The translations under genes and the position numbers were made by a program. Shown here in pieces: positions 23,775 through 36,220 of a stretch of 64,000 nucleotides of DNA. The notes beneath the pieces were generated by a model. It saw only the letters and a list, made by a program, of their open reading frames with translations. It was not told where the DNA came from and searched no databases. Each line of letters opens with the position of its first letter. The stretch's first letter is position 1. This stretch comes from Paragyromitra xinjiangensis (Eukaryota > Ascomycota > Pezizomycetes > Pezizales > Discinaceae): assembly GCA_038503065.1 (NCBI GenBank), contig JBCAMK010000003.1, positions 3,162,001 through 3,226,000 on the forward strand, given 5' to 3'.

Positions 23775-26700
23775 TTACTCATCCCGGTAAAACTTCCTGA
23801 AAATCAAGTGCAGAAATAAATTCACGTTGAACTTAATCATGCCATCGCACAGCATCATAAACTGATTGTTGTGGAATTGCATCTGCCAGGATCAAAGTTA
23901 GTTCTCATACCTATACACGCGTCCCAGAGAAATGAATAAACGTACCTGCAGTAGATCATCCAGCAGAACCTGCGTGCTAGCTCCGGGAATCATCATGCTC
24001 CCGTTGCTTGCCTCTACAAAAAACACGCCAACCTCATCCGACGAAATTGTGAAATTGACTTTGTCCCACCTCTTCTCAGGGAACCCGTCCAGCTTGACCA
24101 GAACGCCCTTATCAGCTAACCCTCTCGCAGTGTACTTGTATGAGCCGAATTTCGGAACCCTCCCAGAGCGTTGTAATTCCCGCATATGGAAATACTGTCT
24201 AGTAAATGGAAGGATGGCCTTCTTTTTGCCCTTCTTTGTTTGCAGGGTGACCATGGCTTGCTCGATGTAGTCGTTGTAGCTCTGTAACTGAGACTCTAGA
24301 TACTGTGCCTTTTCGTTCAGATGTGCAAGTGTCATTTTGACTCCATCTAGTTCCCTAGTCCTCTCGATTCTACGTCTATGTTTCGTTCGAATATCTGTGG
24401 CGATGGCGTTCAACAAGTCCTGGTAAAGATTCTTGCGGGTGATTTTTCCGGTCTGCTCTAGCCGAATGATGCACTCTAATGCTGTTCGTTTCAGTTCTGC
24501 GTAGGTCATCCTGTACCTTCGTTAGCATCACTTCATATGTCAAATCTAAGTCCTTAGTAGAACTTACCCGCTGACATCGCTCAAAGCATGCGCGGCATCC
24601 GCATAAGCACTCTTCTTCTTTCCAACCTGCGCCTTCTCCTCCACCAATAATTGCTCCCATCGCTCATCGTCCTCTCTAGTAATCGGTTTGACGAGGATCT
24701 CCATTAAATTTGCCCCAGTCTGAACCCGAATGATATAGAGAATGCATCGCTTTGTCTCCACAAACAGTGCGTTGACTTCACTGTCTGGATCTTCGATTTT
24801 CTGGAAATGAGGATCCAAGTGTAATGCAATCTCCGTGTTACCAACATTCTTCAGTTCTGCTTCGGATGTCTGGACGCTTCCCAACTCCTGGATGATCACC
24901 CTCAATTGATCCTCCCTATTTGGGGCGATAGTCTCAATGTCTTGAGCGATTAGTCTGTGGATAGCAAAGATATCTGTCATCTTGATGTAGAGCGTCGGTT
25001 TCTTCTTGCTGGTCAAGTCCTCGAACTCGTCGATATCGAACCGGGTTTTCACATCAGGCACAGTAACAATTAATCTGAAAATCTCCTTCATCCTTGTTAC
25101 CGCCTCTGTAATGTGATGGTTCAATGGTTGAAGGTATATATTGTCCTGCGCAAATAACCTTCCGCTTGAGATTTGGTTCAATAGTTTCCCTAGCTCTGCG
25201 AGATTCTTCTTCTGCATCGGAGTTAAAGCCTTGTCAATAACACCAAATGTTTCTGGTGCTACCACGGCGGGACCCCAATACTTTTGGTACACAAAATGCT
25301 CTACGATTTGTAGGATAACGTCTTCGCTTTCATGTGGGAATCTCTCGATGAGCGCCATGACTGATTGTTGTGCGATATATCGGATTCCATACGGCATACG
25401 ATTGAGATTGTCCTCCATAGCGCCAATGAAATCATCCGATAAATTTCGCAGGTCTGAGAGATGCGCAACAAAAGTTTCTCTTGTTTCCTTATCGTGGATG
25501 GCAACTTCCCGGCCAACACTGGGATTTCGCTTGGATCGTTGGCCGGTGCGGAGTTCCTCATTGTTGATTGAAGAGAGATAGATCTGTAGGGGGTCACTCT
25601 CAAGATCTAGCTCGTCGTTCTCAATAAACTCCTGTTTGATTAAAGGCCCTAGAATATCCCTCATAAACTTCCGGTCTTTTGGTGATCGGATATAGCTAAT
25701 GGCCAATTTAAGCCAAAAGAAATTCACTCGTAGGAAATCTTCTGGCCGATTGCAATTTTCTACCTCCTCTTTAATGCTCTTCGCAATCAGCTTCAGCAGG
25801 TAATACTCTTCCCTTCGCTTCTGGGCATAACCAAATATCCCCATAACTAGATTCTCAATTCTCTTCAGCTCCTGATCGGCGGTGTTCTGTTCTCGAATTC
25901 TCTTGAACATGCGGGTCAAGTACTGCGCCTGCGTCTGAAGGGCGAAAAACATCTGTTGATATCTCTCAAGCCTCTTCCGGGAGTTGTTATTAAGAGCCTT
26001 CAGGTCGAAGGGGTCGGAGCTTGCGATTTCAGTATTGCTAAGCAAGTTCCCAACATGCCCAGTAAATCGCTTTTGGTGTCTGATAACTTCGTCTAGGGTA
26101 ATCTTGTTCTTCACAAGTAAAGCGATCTTGATATCGAGTTGGTCAACGTACGCCTCAGCCAATTCATTCGCTCGAACATGTTGGACAACACTCTTCCGGA
26201 GGGTTTCAAACTCAATTTCTTCATCAAAGTCGAAATCGCTGTCGTTCAAAAGGTGTACGAAATTTTTAACGGTGCCAACGGGTGGATTTTTGCCGCCCAC
26301 TAAAGCCATGTCAATATATGCGTTCCTGAGTTAATTAGAGGTTTGGCTAATTGGCACTTACTTAGTGATTTGTACGCCTCCCCTTGTTGCTTCGCCCGGA
26401 CGAAACTCTGAATCTTGATAACCTTCTCCATGTTTTCCCTAAAGTGCCTCAGTTTGCCAAAGAATCGTTTCCTCTCAAGAGCCCCTCTCGCAGCGGCTTG
26501 CAGGTCGATAATGGCATCCTCTTCATCCTGGATCGCCATTACTATATCGTAAGCCCATTTCCTCATCAACACACCCCTGATGGCAGCCTGAGTTCCAATG
26601 ATATCGCTCATCTCGTAAGCTAGCTCCGCCAAAAGCTTTTGTTGACGTTGTCGATACAGGAATCCGCGAACGTTAGCTTGGAGGGTAACAACGCTGTCCA

Positions 26701-29581
26701 CTTCCCGATCCAGGGCATCCAACGTGTCCAGGTAAGCCCATCTCTGAAGAACGCCTCTTGCTTGGGTTTGTAGGCCAACTATACTCTCGACAGCAGCATC
26801 TAATTGGTCCAAGGTTTCGTCATAAGCGCGCCTTGCAAGAACACCGAGGGCGCAAGCCTGCAGATCGATGATTTCGTCCTCAGATTGAGCCAGCCCCACC
26901 AACTTTCGTCTGTATTCCCACCTAACTAGGGTCCCTCGACTAGCAGCCTGTATTTCCATCCATGCCTCCATCTCTGCCTCCAGCGCCTCCTTGTCTGCAT
27001 TGAATGATTTTCTTAGCAGGTAGCCGCGTATTGATGCTTGAAGGTATGGTAGAATTCTATCTTCAGCCTTTAGCACCTCCTTGTCCTTCTTCACGGATTG
27101 CCTTATTAGGGAACCCCTAGCAGCCGCTTGCAAGGTTGTAATCGTGCCTTCCGTACTCTTTAGAGCAGCCATATCTTCCGCTATAGCTTTCCTTACTAGT
27201 ACACCCTTGGCGGCCGCCTGCAATGTTGTAATCGTGCCTTCTGTACTCTTTAGAGCAGCTATATCTTTCGCTATAGCCTTCCTTACTAGTGCACCCTTGG
27301 CAGCCGCCTGTAGTGTTGTGATTGGGGCTTTTGCATCCGTTATACCGGCCATATCCTTTGCTTTTGCCTTGCGTACTAGCATAGCCCTAGAAACAGCCTG
27401 GAGTGTTGTAACCGCGGGTTCAGCGTCTTTCAAGGCAGCCATATTCTTCGAAATGGCCTTCCGTACTAACGCACCCCTAGCAGCTGCCGCCAGTGTCGTA
27501 AGGTCGCCATCCGCTTTCTCCAAAACCTCAGCATCCTTTGATATCTTATTCCTTGCCAACCTCCCCCTTATAATCCCTTGGAATGTCGTCACGCTCTCCT
27601 CCGCTACCAATAACATTCTCTTGATTTCTTCCATTTTCCACCTGACCAGCACCCCACGGATCGCTGATTGTATTTCGCCCACCCGATCTTCGCTTTCAAA
27701 AACATCCTCCATCTTCGCTGCCAGCCTCATCCTTAATAGCGCGCCTCTGGCCTTAGCCTGGAAATCCACCACATGGTCCTCCTTTTCATAAACTTCCACC
27801 ATCTGAGATTGCAACCTCATCCTTAGAAGCAAGCCTCTCGATACAGCTTGCAAGCCTACGACCCCCATTCCAGCCATCTCCAGCCTCATTTTCTGTTGGA
27901 TGTATTTCTCCCTCACCTTCTTGGCCCTATACCTAGCCTGAAGCCTGACAACCAATCGTTCGTGCGCCGTGAAGTGTTGCAGCTTTCGTAAAATCGCTTG
28001 TCGTACCATGTAGCCCCGGGAAGTCGCCTGAACCTCCGTGGCCCACCTCGCCATATCCGCTCTGTACCCAAATGACATCCGGGCAAACATGCCCCTGATC
28101 ATGGCCTGCAGCTGTATTATGGCATCCTCATTGTCCCAAAGTGTCTCCATATGCTGTCCCAACCTCATCCGGACCAATGCTCCCCTACAAAGGTTTTGCA
28201 ACTCCAATATATCGGGCTCCAGTTCGTTCAGCTCTCTTTCGATCCGATCCTCTTCCGACTCTGGCGGCTCGGGCTCGGGCTCCTCTTCGTGCCCAAAATG
28301 CTTGTTTACACCACGGAAGGATGGTAAGCTAACCCCAGAAATGTCGAGGCTTTTCTGGGTATCTTGGATTTCTTTTTCTGTGAACTCCAGCTTTCCAACA
28401 AGATTACCAATAGGATTACTAGTCATTCCAAGACGAATGAGAAGGTAAGAAAGAGCATGTATGCAATAGATGACTTTTGGAATATTCTTTTTGTTGTAAA
28501 GATCGGTCAGTTCGAAAATGAAGATCTGCCAAGTGTAGGTTAGCATAAGAATGTAATAATCGTTATTAGTAATTGGGTGCATATTACTTCTGGTAATTCG
28601 ACTCGCTTGAGAAACCGGAAAAACCTGTCGATATTATCCGAATGTCGGAATTGGAGTTTCTTGGCTTCAAATATCCTGGGAACCAATTCCGGCGCAAATA
28701 TTCGCACTAATTTTGCAAGTGTAACTCCGTCCCGTAGCGCTTCTTCCAATTCGACGATCGGCGGTATTGGCTCTCCGATACAATCCTCAAGCCACCTACC
28801 AACAAATTAATTAATAAATATCCCACTACATTTGGCTCATAGGCACTCACTCCTTGGCTTCACCAATGTGACATAAATATTCGTAAGCTTGAATATACTG
28901 TCGCCTTTTGTCCATCCAATTCATCCTTTCCCAACTGGTCAAATTATCTGTGTTCACTCTTTGCAGTCGTTTTCTGCCATGCATACCAGCAACATCTTGC
29001 CCCGAGTCCATAGCGAAATCCGCACTGGATCCTTCTTTTGTTAGACGTGACAGTGTCCGGAAATGAGAGACACTGCTATTTCGCAACGAATTGATATCAC
29101 TACTTTTGAGCGAAGTAGTGCCAGTGCTGGCCGAGTGTCGGTGCAAAGAATTATAAGGTGTCGGTGCAGGCAGCGGGCGAGTGGGTGAAGCCACCGGGGA
29201 ACCGGAGCTGGAGCCAGTGGCATAAGGAGATGTCACATTTGTCGGCGAAGGAATACTGTAGCCACGGACGGCTCGCGAGCCCAGCGGTGAGTGGTTTGAA
29301 GCACCAGAGAGGGGTCGAGGAGGAGGAGGAGTGGTGGAACCCAAGCTTCTGTTTGTTGTATACGAAGACACCATCGGTGGTGTCGCATTAAGCGACATAG
29401 AGTGTTTATGCTTGAGGGAAGCTCCCCGGCCCTCCATACCGCTAAACCGAGATGAACTCGATGTGGTAGACGAAACAGTGGTAGAGCGAGACGATGGGAA
29501 GGAGTAGGTTGATGAGCTCACGGACACAGTCGAGGCGTTTGAAGCTTGTCTTCTGTGAGGTGAGGGCGGATAGAGCGACAT
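23775..29581 (-). CDS. IQGAP-family cytokinesis scaffold (Rng2/Iqg1/SepG type)
   Basis: Scaffold that links calmodulin, actin and GTPase signalling at the septation site. Exons: 29581..28851, 28795..28588, 28525..26362, 26299..24568, 24510..23946, 23882..23775 (1835 aa, phases consistent). Ser/Thr-rich N-terminus (1-210); calponin-homology domain (about 215-335, with VTLAKLVRIFAPELVPRIF and KKNIPKVIYCIHALSYLL); about 21 IQ-like motifs of 30-residue period (about 420-1033, consensus LQAxxRGxLxR); RasGAP-related domain (about 1110-1430, NRMPYGIRYIAQQSVMAL, no obvious arginine finger, as in other IQGAPs); RasGAP C-terminal domain (about 1590-1740) and a conserved tail (FNVNLFLHLIFRKFY). The exon 3/4 junction was set so that YKSL continues as MGGKNPPVGTV; an ORF start at 26309 is an artefact of reading into the intron. 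Confidence 0.93.
27100..27380 (-). repeat. Near-identical 90-bp repeats inside the IQ array
   Basis: Within the IQGAP gene, consecutive 90-bp units around 27119-27300 are almost identical at DNA level and encode the same peptide (AALKSTEGTITTLQAA) twice. Neighbouring units share only the protein-level consensus. This indicates a recent tandem duplication or gene conversion on top of an old repeat array. Confidence 0.8.
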
Positions 29582-30545
29582 GGCAGGGTGAGAGGCTACG
29601 AAGCTTAATGGATTGAATGCTGTTTGGATGGATAGGTAGGTAGAGGGGATAGGGTGGGGGGGTGAGAGGAGGGGGTGAGGATGATGTTTGATGCTCTACG
29701 TAATGGGTGGGATGAGATGGGGCTCTGTGGCTTTGCGGCTTTGCGGCAACTCGGCGGGCTTTGTAAACAAAGTTAGGTGGAAGGCCCTTGCGCTGGTAAA
29801 CACTGGTGCACTGGCGTAACAGCCGGCTGGGAAAAGCGGAATGTGTATGTGAATGTGAATGTGATGTGATAAAGGTTCTCCAGTACCCGTGCTGTGGGGT
29901 AAAGAATTGGATAAAACCAGTGGAAAGAGTCGACTTGAAAAATAGACACAATAGAGAGCAGAAAAAGAGTAAGAAGTAAAAACAGAGCCCAGTAAAGGGT
30001 TCGTTTGTGTAGAGTGCGGTAAGGAAAGCAGAAACTCCTCCCCAACAGGACAAAGTCTGTTGTCTATATGCACAACCACTGCGCTGTCGTCTACGGCGTT
30101 ATGCAGCGCAAGGGCGGAGGCGAGTGTTGTGTCCGACGTATCTTGGCAAACATTCTTCCTGATCAAGACAAGCTGAGCTCGTCAGTTGGCCAATCATTTG
30201 CCTTGGTCCTAGAAATCTCATCACGTTACAACGCTATTCCAGTCAAAGTTAAAGCATCCTCTCGTTCCCCCTCCCAATCTCTTGGCACTATGCCCCACCA
30301 TCGCTTTCGTTTTTTTCTTTCCCACACGCTAATGGCAAACCCTAACCCTGAGATACCTCCGTTGTACTTACTTTTCTTTCTCCTCCCTTCTCGTCTCTTT
30401 TTTTTTCCCTTTCACTTGGACTGGTACGCCAGTATCCCTTGCTCCAACACTTGTATTCCAACATCTCGTCTGGAACCATAACACAAGCAAGCAAGCAAGA
30501 ACTTTTACTCCCCTCTAGTTCCACCAGGTCCTCGCTACAATAAAT
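29582..30545. other. Divergent promoter region, IQGAP and IMPDH
   Basis: About 960 bases separate the start codons of two genes transcribed away from each other. It contains pyrimidine tracts just upstream of IMPDH (30360-30420), typical of fungal promoters, and poly-purine runs near IQGAP. No specific operator could be named. Confidence 0.55.
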
Positions 30546-32500
30546 ATGCCTGTTGCAAACGGTAACGACACTTTCGTCAGTGTGCTGGACTTCAAGTCGG
30601 CCATTGAGGTGATGAAGAAAGAGTACACTAGAGATGGCTTGGATGCCCGTTCTCTACTTGACTCTGAGAAACATGGTGGATTGACGTGAGCCTGCTTCTT
30701 CCTTTTTTCTTTTTACTGGTCTGGCGAAAAAAAAGAGAGGAAAAAAACTGACGGGAACCGCCTGGGGCAGTTACAATGACTTCCTCATCCTTCCTGGCTA
30801 CATTGGCTTCCCTGCCTCTGATGTCAATCTGGATTCCAAGATTACAAAACGTCACTCCCTCAAGTTGCCATTAGTGTCTTCGCCAATGGACACTGTGACT
30901 GAGGACCAAATGGCCATATTCATGGCACTTTTGGGTGGTGTTGGCTTCATCCACCACAATTGCACCGCCGAAGACCAGGCGGAGATGGTCAAAAAGGTGA
31001 AGAAGTATGAAAACGGATTCATCTTAGACCCTGTTGTTATGAGCCCCAAGAATACCGTCGGAGATGTCTGGGAAGTCAAGGAGAAGCAAGGCTTTGCGGG
31101 AATCCCCGTCACTGGTAAGAATAATACTTCGTTGTGCCCTGCAATTCTTTGGCTCTTTACATGATGATTATCAAACACATAACTTTCGTTCAACCGTATC
31201 GAAGTAAATCTCTTGTGGAAATCTTAATTACCTGATTTTGCCCTTTTTCAATTTAACAAATAATCTCACTTTATTTTTCTACAACCGGTTCAATTCAGCT
31301 AACGATCCTTTTCCGTCCAGAGGACGGTCATCTGCAGTCAAAACTTGTGGGTATGGTCACAATGCGTGATATCCAGTTCCACAAAGATAACTCGACCCCC
31401 TTGTCGGAGGTGATGACCACCGATTTAGTCACCGCCCCTGAGGGAATCACTCTTGCAGAAGCCAATGCAATCCTCCGTTCTTCGAAGAAGGGCAAACTCC
31501 CAATTGTTGATGAAGCCGGTAACCTTACTGCTCTTCTTTCCCGTTCCGACCTCATGAAAAACCTCCACTTCCCTCTCGCTTCTAAACGCCCGCAGAGCAA
31601 GCAATTGCTCTGTGGCGCTGCTATTGGCACCAGAGATGATGACAAAGCTAGACTAAAATTGCTCGTCGAGGCTGGATTGGATATCGTCATCTTAGATAGT
31701 TCCCAAGGTAACAGTATCTATCAGATCGAGATGGTCAAGTGGGTCAAGAAAGAATTCCCTGAAATTGACGTCATTGCCGGGAATGTTGTTACCCGTGAAC
31801 AAGCTGCGAGCCTTATTGCCGCCGGCGCCGATGGTCTCCGCATTGGTATGGGTTCCGGTTCAGCTTGTATCACTCAAGAGGTCATGGCTGTCGGTCGTCC
31901 TCAAGCTGCGGCTGTCTTCAGCATCTGCGAATTTGCGAGCCGCTTCGGTGTGCCATGTATGGCGGACGGAGGAATCCAGAACGTTGGGCACATTGTTAAG
32001 GGTATCGCTTTGGGTGCTAGCACTGTCATGATGGGAGGTCTTCTCGCGGGAACTACTGAGTCACCCGGAAAGTACTTCTTGAGTGCCGAGGGCAAGCTAG
32101 TAAAGGCTTACAGGGGCATGGGAAGTATTGATGCTATGGAAAGCATGAAGACCGGGGACAATGCTGCCACCGGAAGATACTTCTCGGAGGGTGACAAAGT
32201 TAGGGTTGCACAGGGCGTCAGGTACTTCCCCTCTAATTTCGCTCCTACATGAGCGAATATCAAGTGCTAATATATTTGATTAGTGGATCCGTTCTAGATC
32301 GTGGTTCAGTAACCAAGTTCGTCCCCTACCTTCAAGCTGGTCTCCAGCACTCCTTCCAGGATATTGGTGTTAGAAGCGTCGGTGAGCTCCAGCAGGGTGT
32401 TATGGGGGGTACAGTCAGGTTCGAGGTCAGAACCGTCTCAGCACAGGCTGAGGGAAATGTCCATGGGCTTCATGAATTCAACAAGAGGCTTTACTCATAG
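30546..32500 (+). CDS. Inosine-5'-monophosphate dehydrogenase
   Basis: Converts IMP to XMP with NAD+, the committing step of guanine nucleotide synthesis. Exons: 30546..30685, 30771..31114, 31321..32221, 32284..32500 (533 aa, usual length, phases consistent). The N-terminal part has [15 protein letters not shown] (over intron 1) and [23 protein letters not shown] pair lies at about 120-235. The catalytic loop is [15 protein letters not shown] with Cys at about 344; then [32 protein letters not shown] and [13 protein letters not shown]. The flap tyrosine in KAYRGMGS (about 425) is retained. From what I recall of mycophenolic-acid-resistant fungal copies, which change this Tyr to Phe, the enzyme should be drug-sensitive; this is inference. 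The C-terminus ends in NKRLYS. Confidence 0.95.
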
Positions 32501-32830
32501 ACGAGTATTATTCTTTTTGGAATCTTGTGTTTGTTTTTTTGCTTTACGGTGTCGGGGAAAGGGAGGCAACTTCTAAAGGAAACAATCCTAGGGAAGGTGG
32601 AAAAAGTTTGTTTTTTTGGGGCAACGAGAGAATGAATTGATGCTGTACATTTTACATCAAGCAAAGAAATCTCTACATTCACATATGGATTTCCAATACC
32701 CTGCTTGAATCAATACGAAAAGCTGTTGGTATATTATTGTTTTACCAGAGAGTTTTTCCAGGTAGTATATGGATAAGATTACGCTACGCGGTACTCCAAA
32801 AACTTTCTTGATACAACCTTAACTAAGTGT
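32501..32830. other. Spacer between convergent genes
   Basis: About 330 bases holding the 3' ends of IMPDH (+) and the Nudix gene (-). T-rich; no further feature seen. Confidence 0.55.
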
Positions 32831-33770
32831 TTACAACTTCGCAACTTCGCTCTTTTTCAACAACTCCAGCCCCCGCGGCTCTCCTTTCTTCGCGAGCTGA
32901 ATAACCACAACATTCTCTTGATCCCCATTTGGACCTAACCCCATAATCACTCTTCCATCCGACAATTTCTTCAATGGGTGTGGCTCAACTGTCATCTGCC
33001 CGAACCCCCCTTCCGCAAAGCGCACTAGCCGCTTCCGCTTCAGCCTCACTACATGATCCTCCAAACCTGTCGACTCTTCCAAAAACGACAAAAGCGCTGA
33101 TATTAAGTAAAACTGTGGCGGGAAGAGCACAATCTCGTCACTTCTCGCTGCCTCCAGTGCTGCATGAGGCATTATGAAACGTGTCGACAAAACTTCAATC
33201 CCACCATCGTCTGTTGGTAGTTGTTGCACTTTCCCTTCTGTAGACCTAGAAGTAGACGGGCTGTCTTCTGGAAGGAAATACAAAAACATATGAGTTTCAA
33301 ATCTTCTCGGCAAGTGTTTTGGTGTAATCCATTTCGTGAAAGGGATCAGCTCCTCCACTGCTGGCTTGAGTCCATGAGATGAAAGGTACTCTGTGAATGA
33401 GAGCTTGCCGGCATGGATATCGGAACGTGCCGCTTTTATTCCAGCTAGGACGGATGGTGATGGGGGAGGTGTTGTTAGGAGGAGACCAGTCTCTTCGAAA
33501 GTTTCTCGGATTGCGCAGAGCTTCAGGGGAGAGGTGGATTCATTGTCGGAGCTGGAGGTGGCTCCACCGGGGAAGACATGAGCATTCGGGAATGTGCTGG
33601 AATGGGTAGGGCGGTGGATAAGGAGAATTTCATTGCGAGGGTTTACTAAGAGTAGACTATCACTGAAAATTAGAATATATATATCATTCATCTAACTCTG
33701 GAGGGTCATACCTGGCGCTGAGCCGTGGAACAGCGGGAGCTATGGATGGGGGTGCTTTTGAGGATGACAT
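32831..33770 (-). CDS. NUDT19-like Nudix hydrolase
   Basis: Probable nucleoside-diphosphate-linked pyrophosphatase; the closest family I recognise is NUDT19/RP2, which cleaves CoA or acyl-CoA in mammalian peroxisomes. Substrate here is unproven. Exons: 33770..33712 and 33662..32831 (296 aa). The Nudix box is visible around residues 55-85: FPGG, a Ser-rich insertion, then LKLCAIRETFEETGLLL with the REx2EExG catalytic helix. Strand motifs around it (NPRNEILLIHRPTHSSTFPNAH is longer than the family minimum) fit the fold. A later FTKWITPKHLPRRFETHMF segment is also found in NUDT19-like proteins. The C-terminus ends in EVAKL, with no clear SKL-type peroxisome signal although AKL resembles one. The ORF start at 33691 lies in the intron and is not real. 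Confidence 0.85.
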
Positions 33771-34748
33771 TCTGCAACTGTACTGGAGGACTCGGCGTGA
33801 ATTGAAATTTGAGGGGGCTCCCCAACCACGTATAAGTAGAGACATAGTTGTGAGCTTCACGTGTCAGCTGCCATGTTCCTGGCAAGCGACACCGCTCAGA
33901 GGCCTGACTGTTTGGTGGGAATCTGGGGTTAAAGATTTTGTGCCGAGGTTGAGCCGTGCTTTTTAGTCTGATGGATTGCCCTGTTCTTACCGGGTTGGCA
34001 CATTAGCCCTCCACAAACACTTGAGAACTTAAATCAATACGTTAATTAAAAATGGCTGCCTTAACTAGAAATTTACATGAAATCTGGAAACTACATGTAG
34101 CTATAGTATTTACCAATAAACATAGAAAAACAATCTCAGATTATTAAGATTTATCTTGGACCGATTCCTAGAGCAGAAATAGGAACAAGGAAAAGCTGTT
34201 CCAAAGTTACTATTAAAACCGCTAAGTATGGCTCGCTGAAACGCGCCCTTCCCTCCCACTTGGCGAGGTCACCTATTTATTTAGCTCTTCATATTATATT
34301 CGTAGAGTTTAATTACCAGCTTACAAGGTACCAAGATACATGTATATACCTGCGACGAGAGTAAGTCCCCACGCCTGCTTTGCGACGACACCAAAGCGAG
34401 AAAAACACAACTACAACACAAGCAACAAGAAATAAGAGCAAAGGGTAGGCGAAGACGATCGATAAATACTCCTCGTTTTCAAAATAGAGTTTAAATTCCC
34501 TTGGGGAGGGTCTTTATAGGCGTATTTTAGTCCTTGCTAGGATTGCCTCCACCCCATTTCACAGCTGCTTTTCCTTACCAAGTATAATCCGGCAGGAATG
34601 ACAACTTCCGGCATCGCTTATCGATATCAAGGATCTTATCTTATCTCTCTTGAACGTCACCCCACCACTGACAGGAACCCCTCGCTGCCCTGAAACCAAG
34701 CCATATCAAAAGTTCTACAGCTTCAACCAGTCACGAAACTGCGCCAAA
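33771..34748. other. Divergent promoter region, Nudix and Dom34
   Basis: About 980 bases between divergently transcribed genes. It is AT-rich around 34030-34150 and contains two copies of the TACATGTA palindrome (34092, 34337). No coding sequence supported. Confidence 0.55.
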
Positions 34749-36082
34749 ATGAAGTTAGTCAAGCAATCGGTTGAGAGGGATATGACGGGCTTCGTCAAAC
34801 TTATCCCCGAAGAGCCCGAAGACATGGTACATATCACACATTATACGTTCTGCATAAATTTACCAAGCTCACCTCCAATCCTCTCAGTGGCACGCCTTCA
34901 ACCTTATTCGACCCGGTGACCGCCTTAGAGCTCCAGCCGTGCGTCGTGTGTATCATACTTCAGCAACCGGTTCAAGTTTTTCTAAACGCGAAAAAACCAT
35001 CCTTACCATCCAGGTTGACAAAGTTGACTTCGATCCTCAAGCTGGACAACTACATCTCAACGGTCGTGTTTGCGAAGAGAACAAATATGTTAGTGTAGGC
35101 GCCCAGCATACGCTCGACTTGGAGCTACAAAGGAATTTTACAATATTTAAGGAAGAGTGGGATTCGGTTACGCTGGGTGTGGTAAAAGAAGCTTGTGATC
35201 CAGCTGAGAAGTCGGAGATTGGGGCGGTAGTACTGCAGGAAGGTAGGCGTGGGAGAAACACCACCTGTATCATAAGAATTCTAGACACTAATAATATAGG
35301 ATTCGCAAACATTTGCTTCATTACCGAGCACATGACAGTTCTACGGCAGCGAGTAGAAGTTCCCATCCCTAAAAAAAGAGGAGGCTTTGTCGCAAATTAC
35401 GAAAAGGTACTTCTCGCATGACCTATTTCCTTTTGTCACTACTTGCTCACCGAACCCGATTTAGGGCCTCGAAAAGTTCTATGAAGCTGTCTACCAAGCC
35501 ATTTTACGGCACTTCGATTTCGCCACCCTTAAAGTAATACTTCTCGCCTCTCCCGGTTTCGTAGCAGAGGGCCTTCGGAACCATATATTCTCTGCCGCGC
35601 TCAAAACCGACACAAAGATCATCCTCACCTCAAAGTCCAAATTTGTTGTGGTCCATTGTTCGACTGGACATGTACATGCCCTCAATGAAGTCTTAAAATC
35701 CCCAGCAGTTACCGCCAAACTGGCAGACACGAAGTTCGCGAAGGAGACGAAAGCGGTGGAGAAGTTTTTAGAAATGATGAATACGGATGAAAACAGAGCT
35801 TGGTACGGCCCTAAAGAGGTGAGAAGGGCGCTTGAGAAGGGTGCTGTAGGAACACTCTTGATTAGCAACAGTTTGTTCAGGAGCAATAACGTAAGTGAAA
35901 GACGTAAATATGTCAAGATGGTTGAAGAGGTGAAGAAGAGTGGAGGAGAGTCGCTTATACTAAGCAGTATTCATGAGAGTGGAGTAAGGCTGGACGGTCT
36001 TGGCGGAATAGCTGCAATATTAACTTTCCCTCTACAAGATCTGGATGAAAGCGACGAGGAGGAGGAAGAGATGAAACATTAG
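34749..36082 (+). CDS. Dom34/pelota ribosome-rescue factor
   Basis: eRF1-like protein that, with Hbs1, splits stalled ribosomes in no-go and non-stop mRNA decay. Exons: 34749..34826, 34888..35406, 35465..36082 (404 aa, all phase 0). N-terminal Sm-like domain about 1-135: MKLVKQSVERDMTGFVKLI, then EDMWHAFNLIRPGDRLRAP formed across intron 1. Central domain about 136-270, with YEAVYQAILRHFDFATLKVIL and VASPGFV-like ASPGFVAEGL. C-terminal domain about 270-385 with NRAWYGPKEVRRALEKGAV and the ESLILSSIHESGVRLDGLGG segment. It lacks the GGQ motif of true release factors, as expected for pelota. Acidic C-terminal tail (DESDEEEEEM). Confidence 0.94.
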
Positions 36083-36220
36083 CAGGTTTAGTGAATGGAG
36101 GATGCAATTGAACCTTGACGCCGAAAATCTATTTACATAATAGTGATAATAAAAGTACATATAATAACTTAAGAGAATTGGGTCCTCTTTAAGCTATGGA
36201 TATCAGAAGTGAGGACAAAC

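Noticed and set aside
27081..27791. 236-codon plus-strand frame antisense to IQGAP
   Set aside because: It is the shadow of the repetitive IQ array and shows the same 30-residue period in mirror image.
31321..32500. IMPDH as a mycophenolic-acid resistance copy in a biosynthetic cluster
   Set aside because: The flap tyrosine is retained and no polyketide synthase or other cluster gene is nearby; it looks like the housekeeping enzyme.
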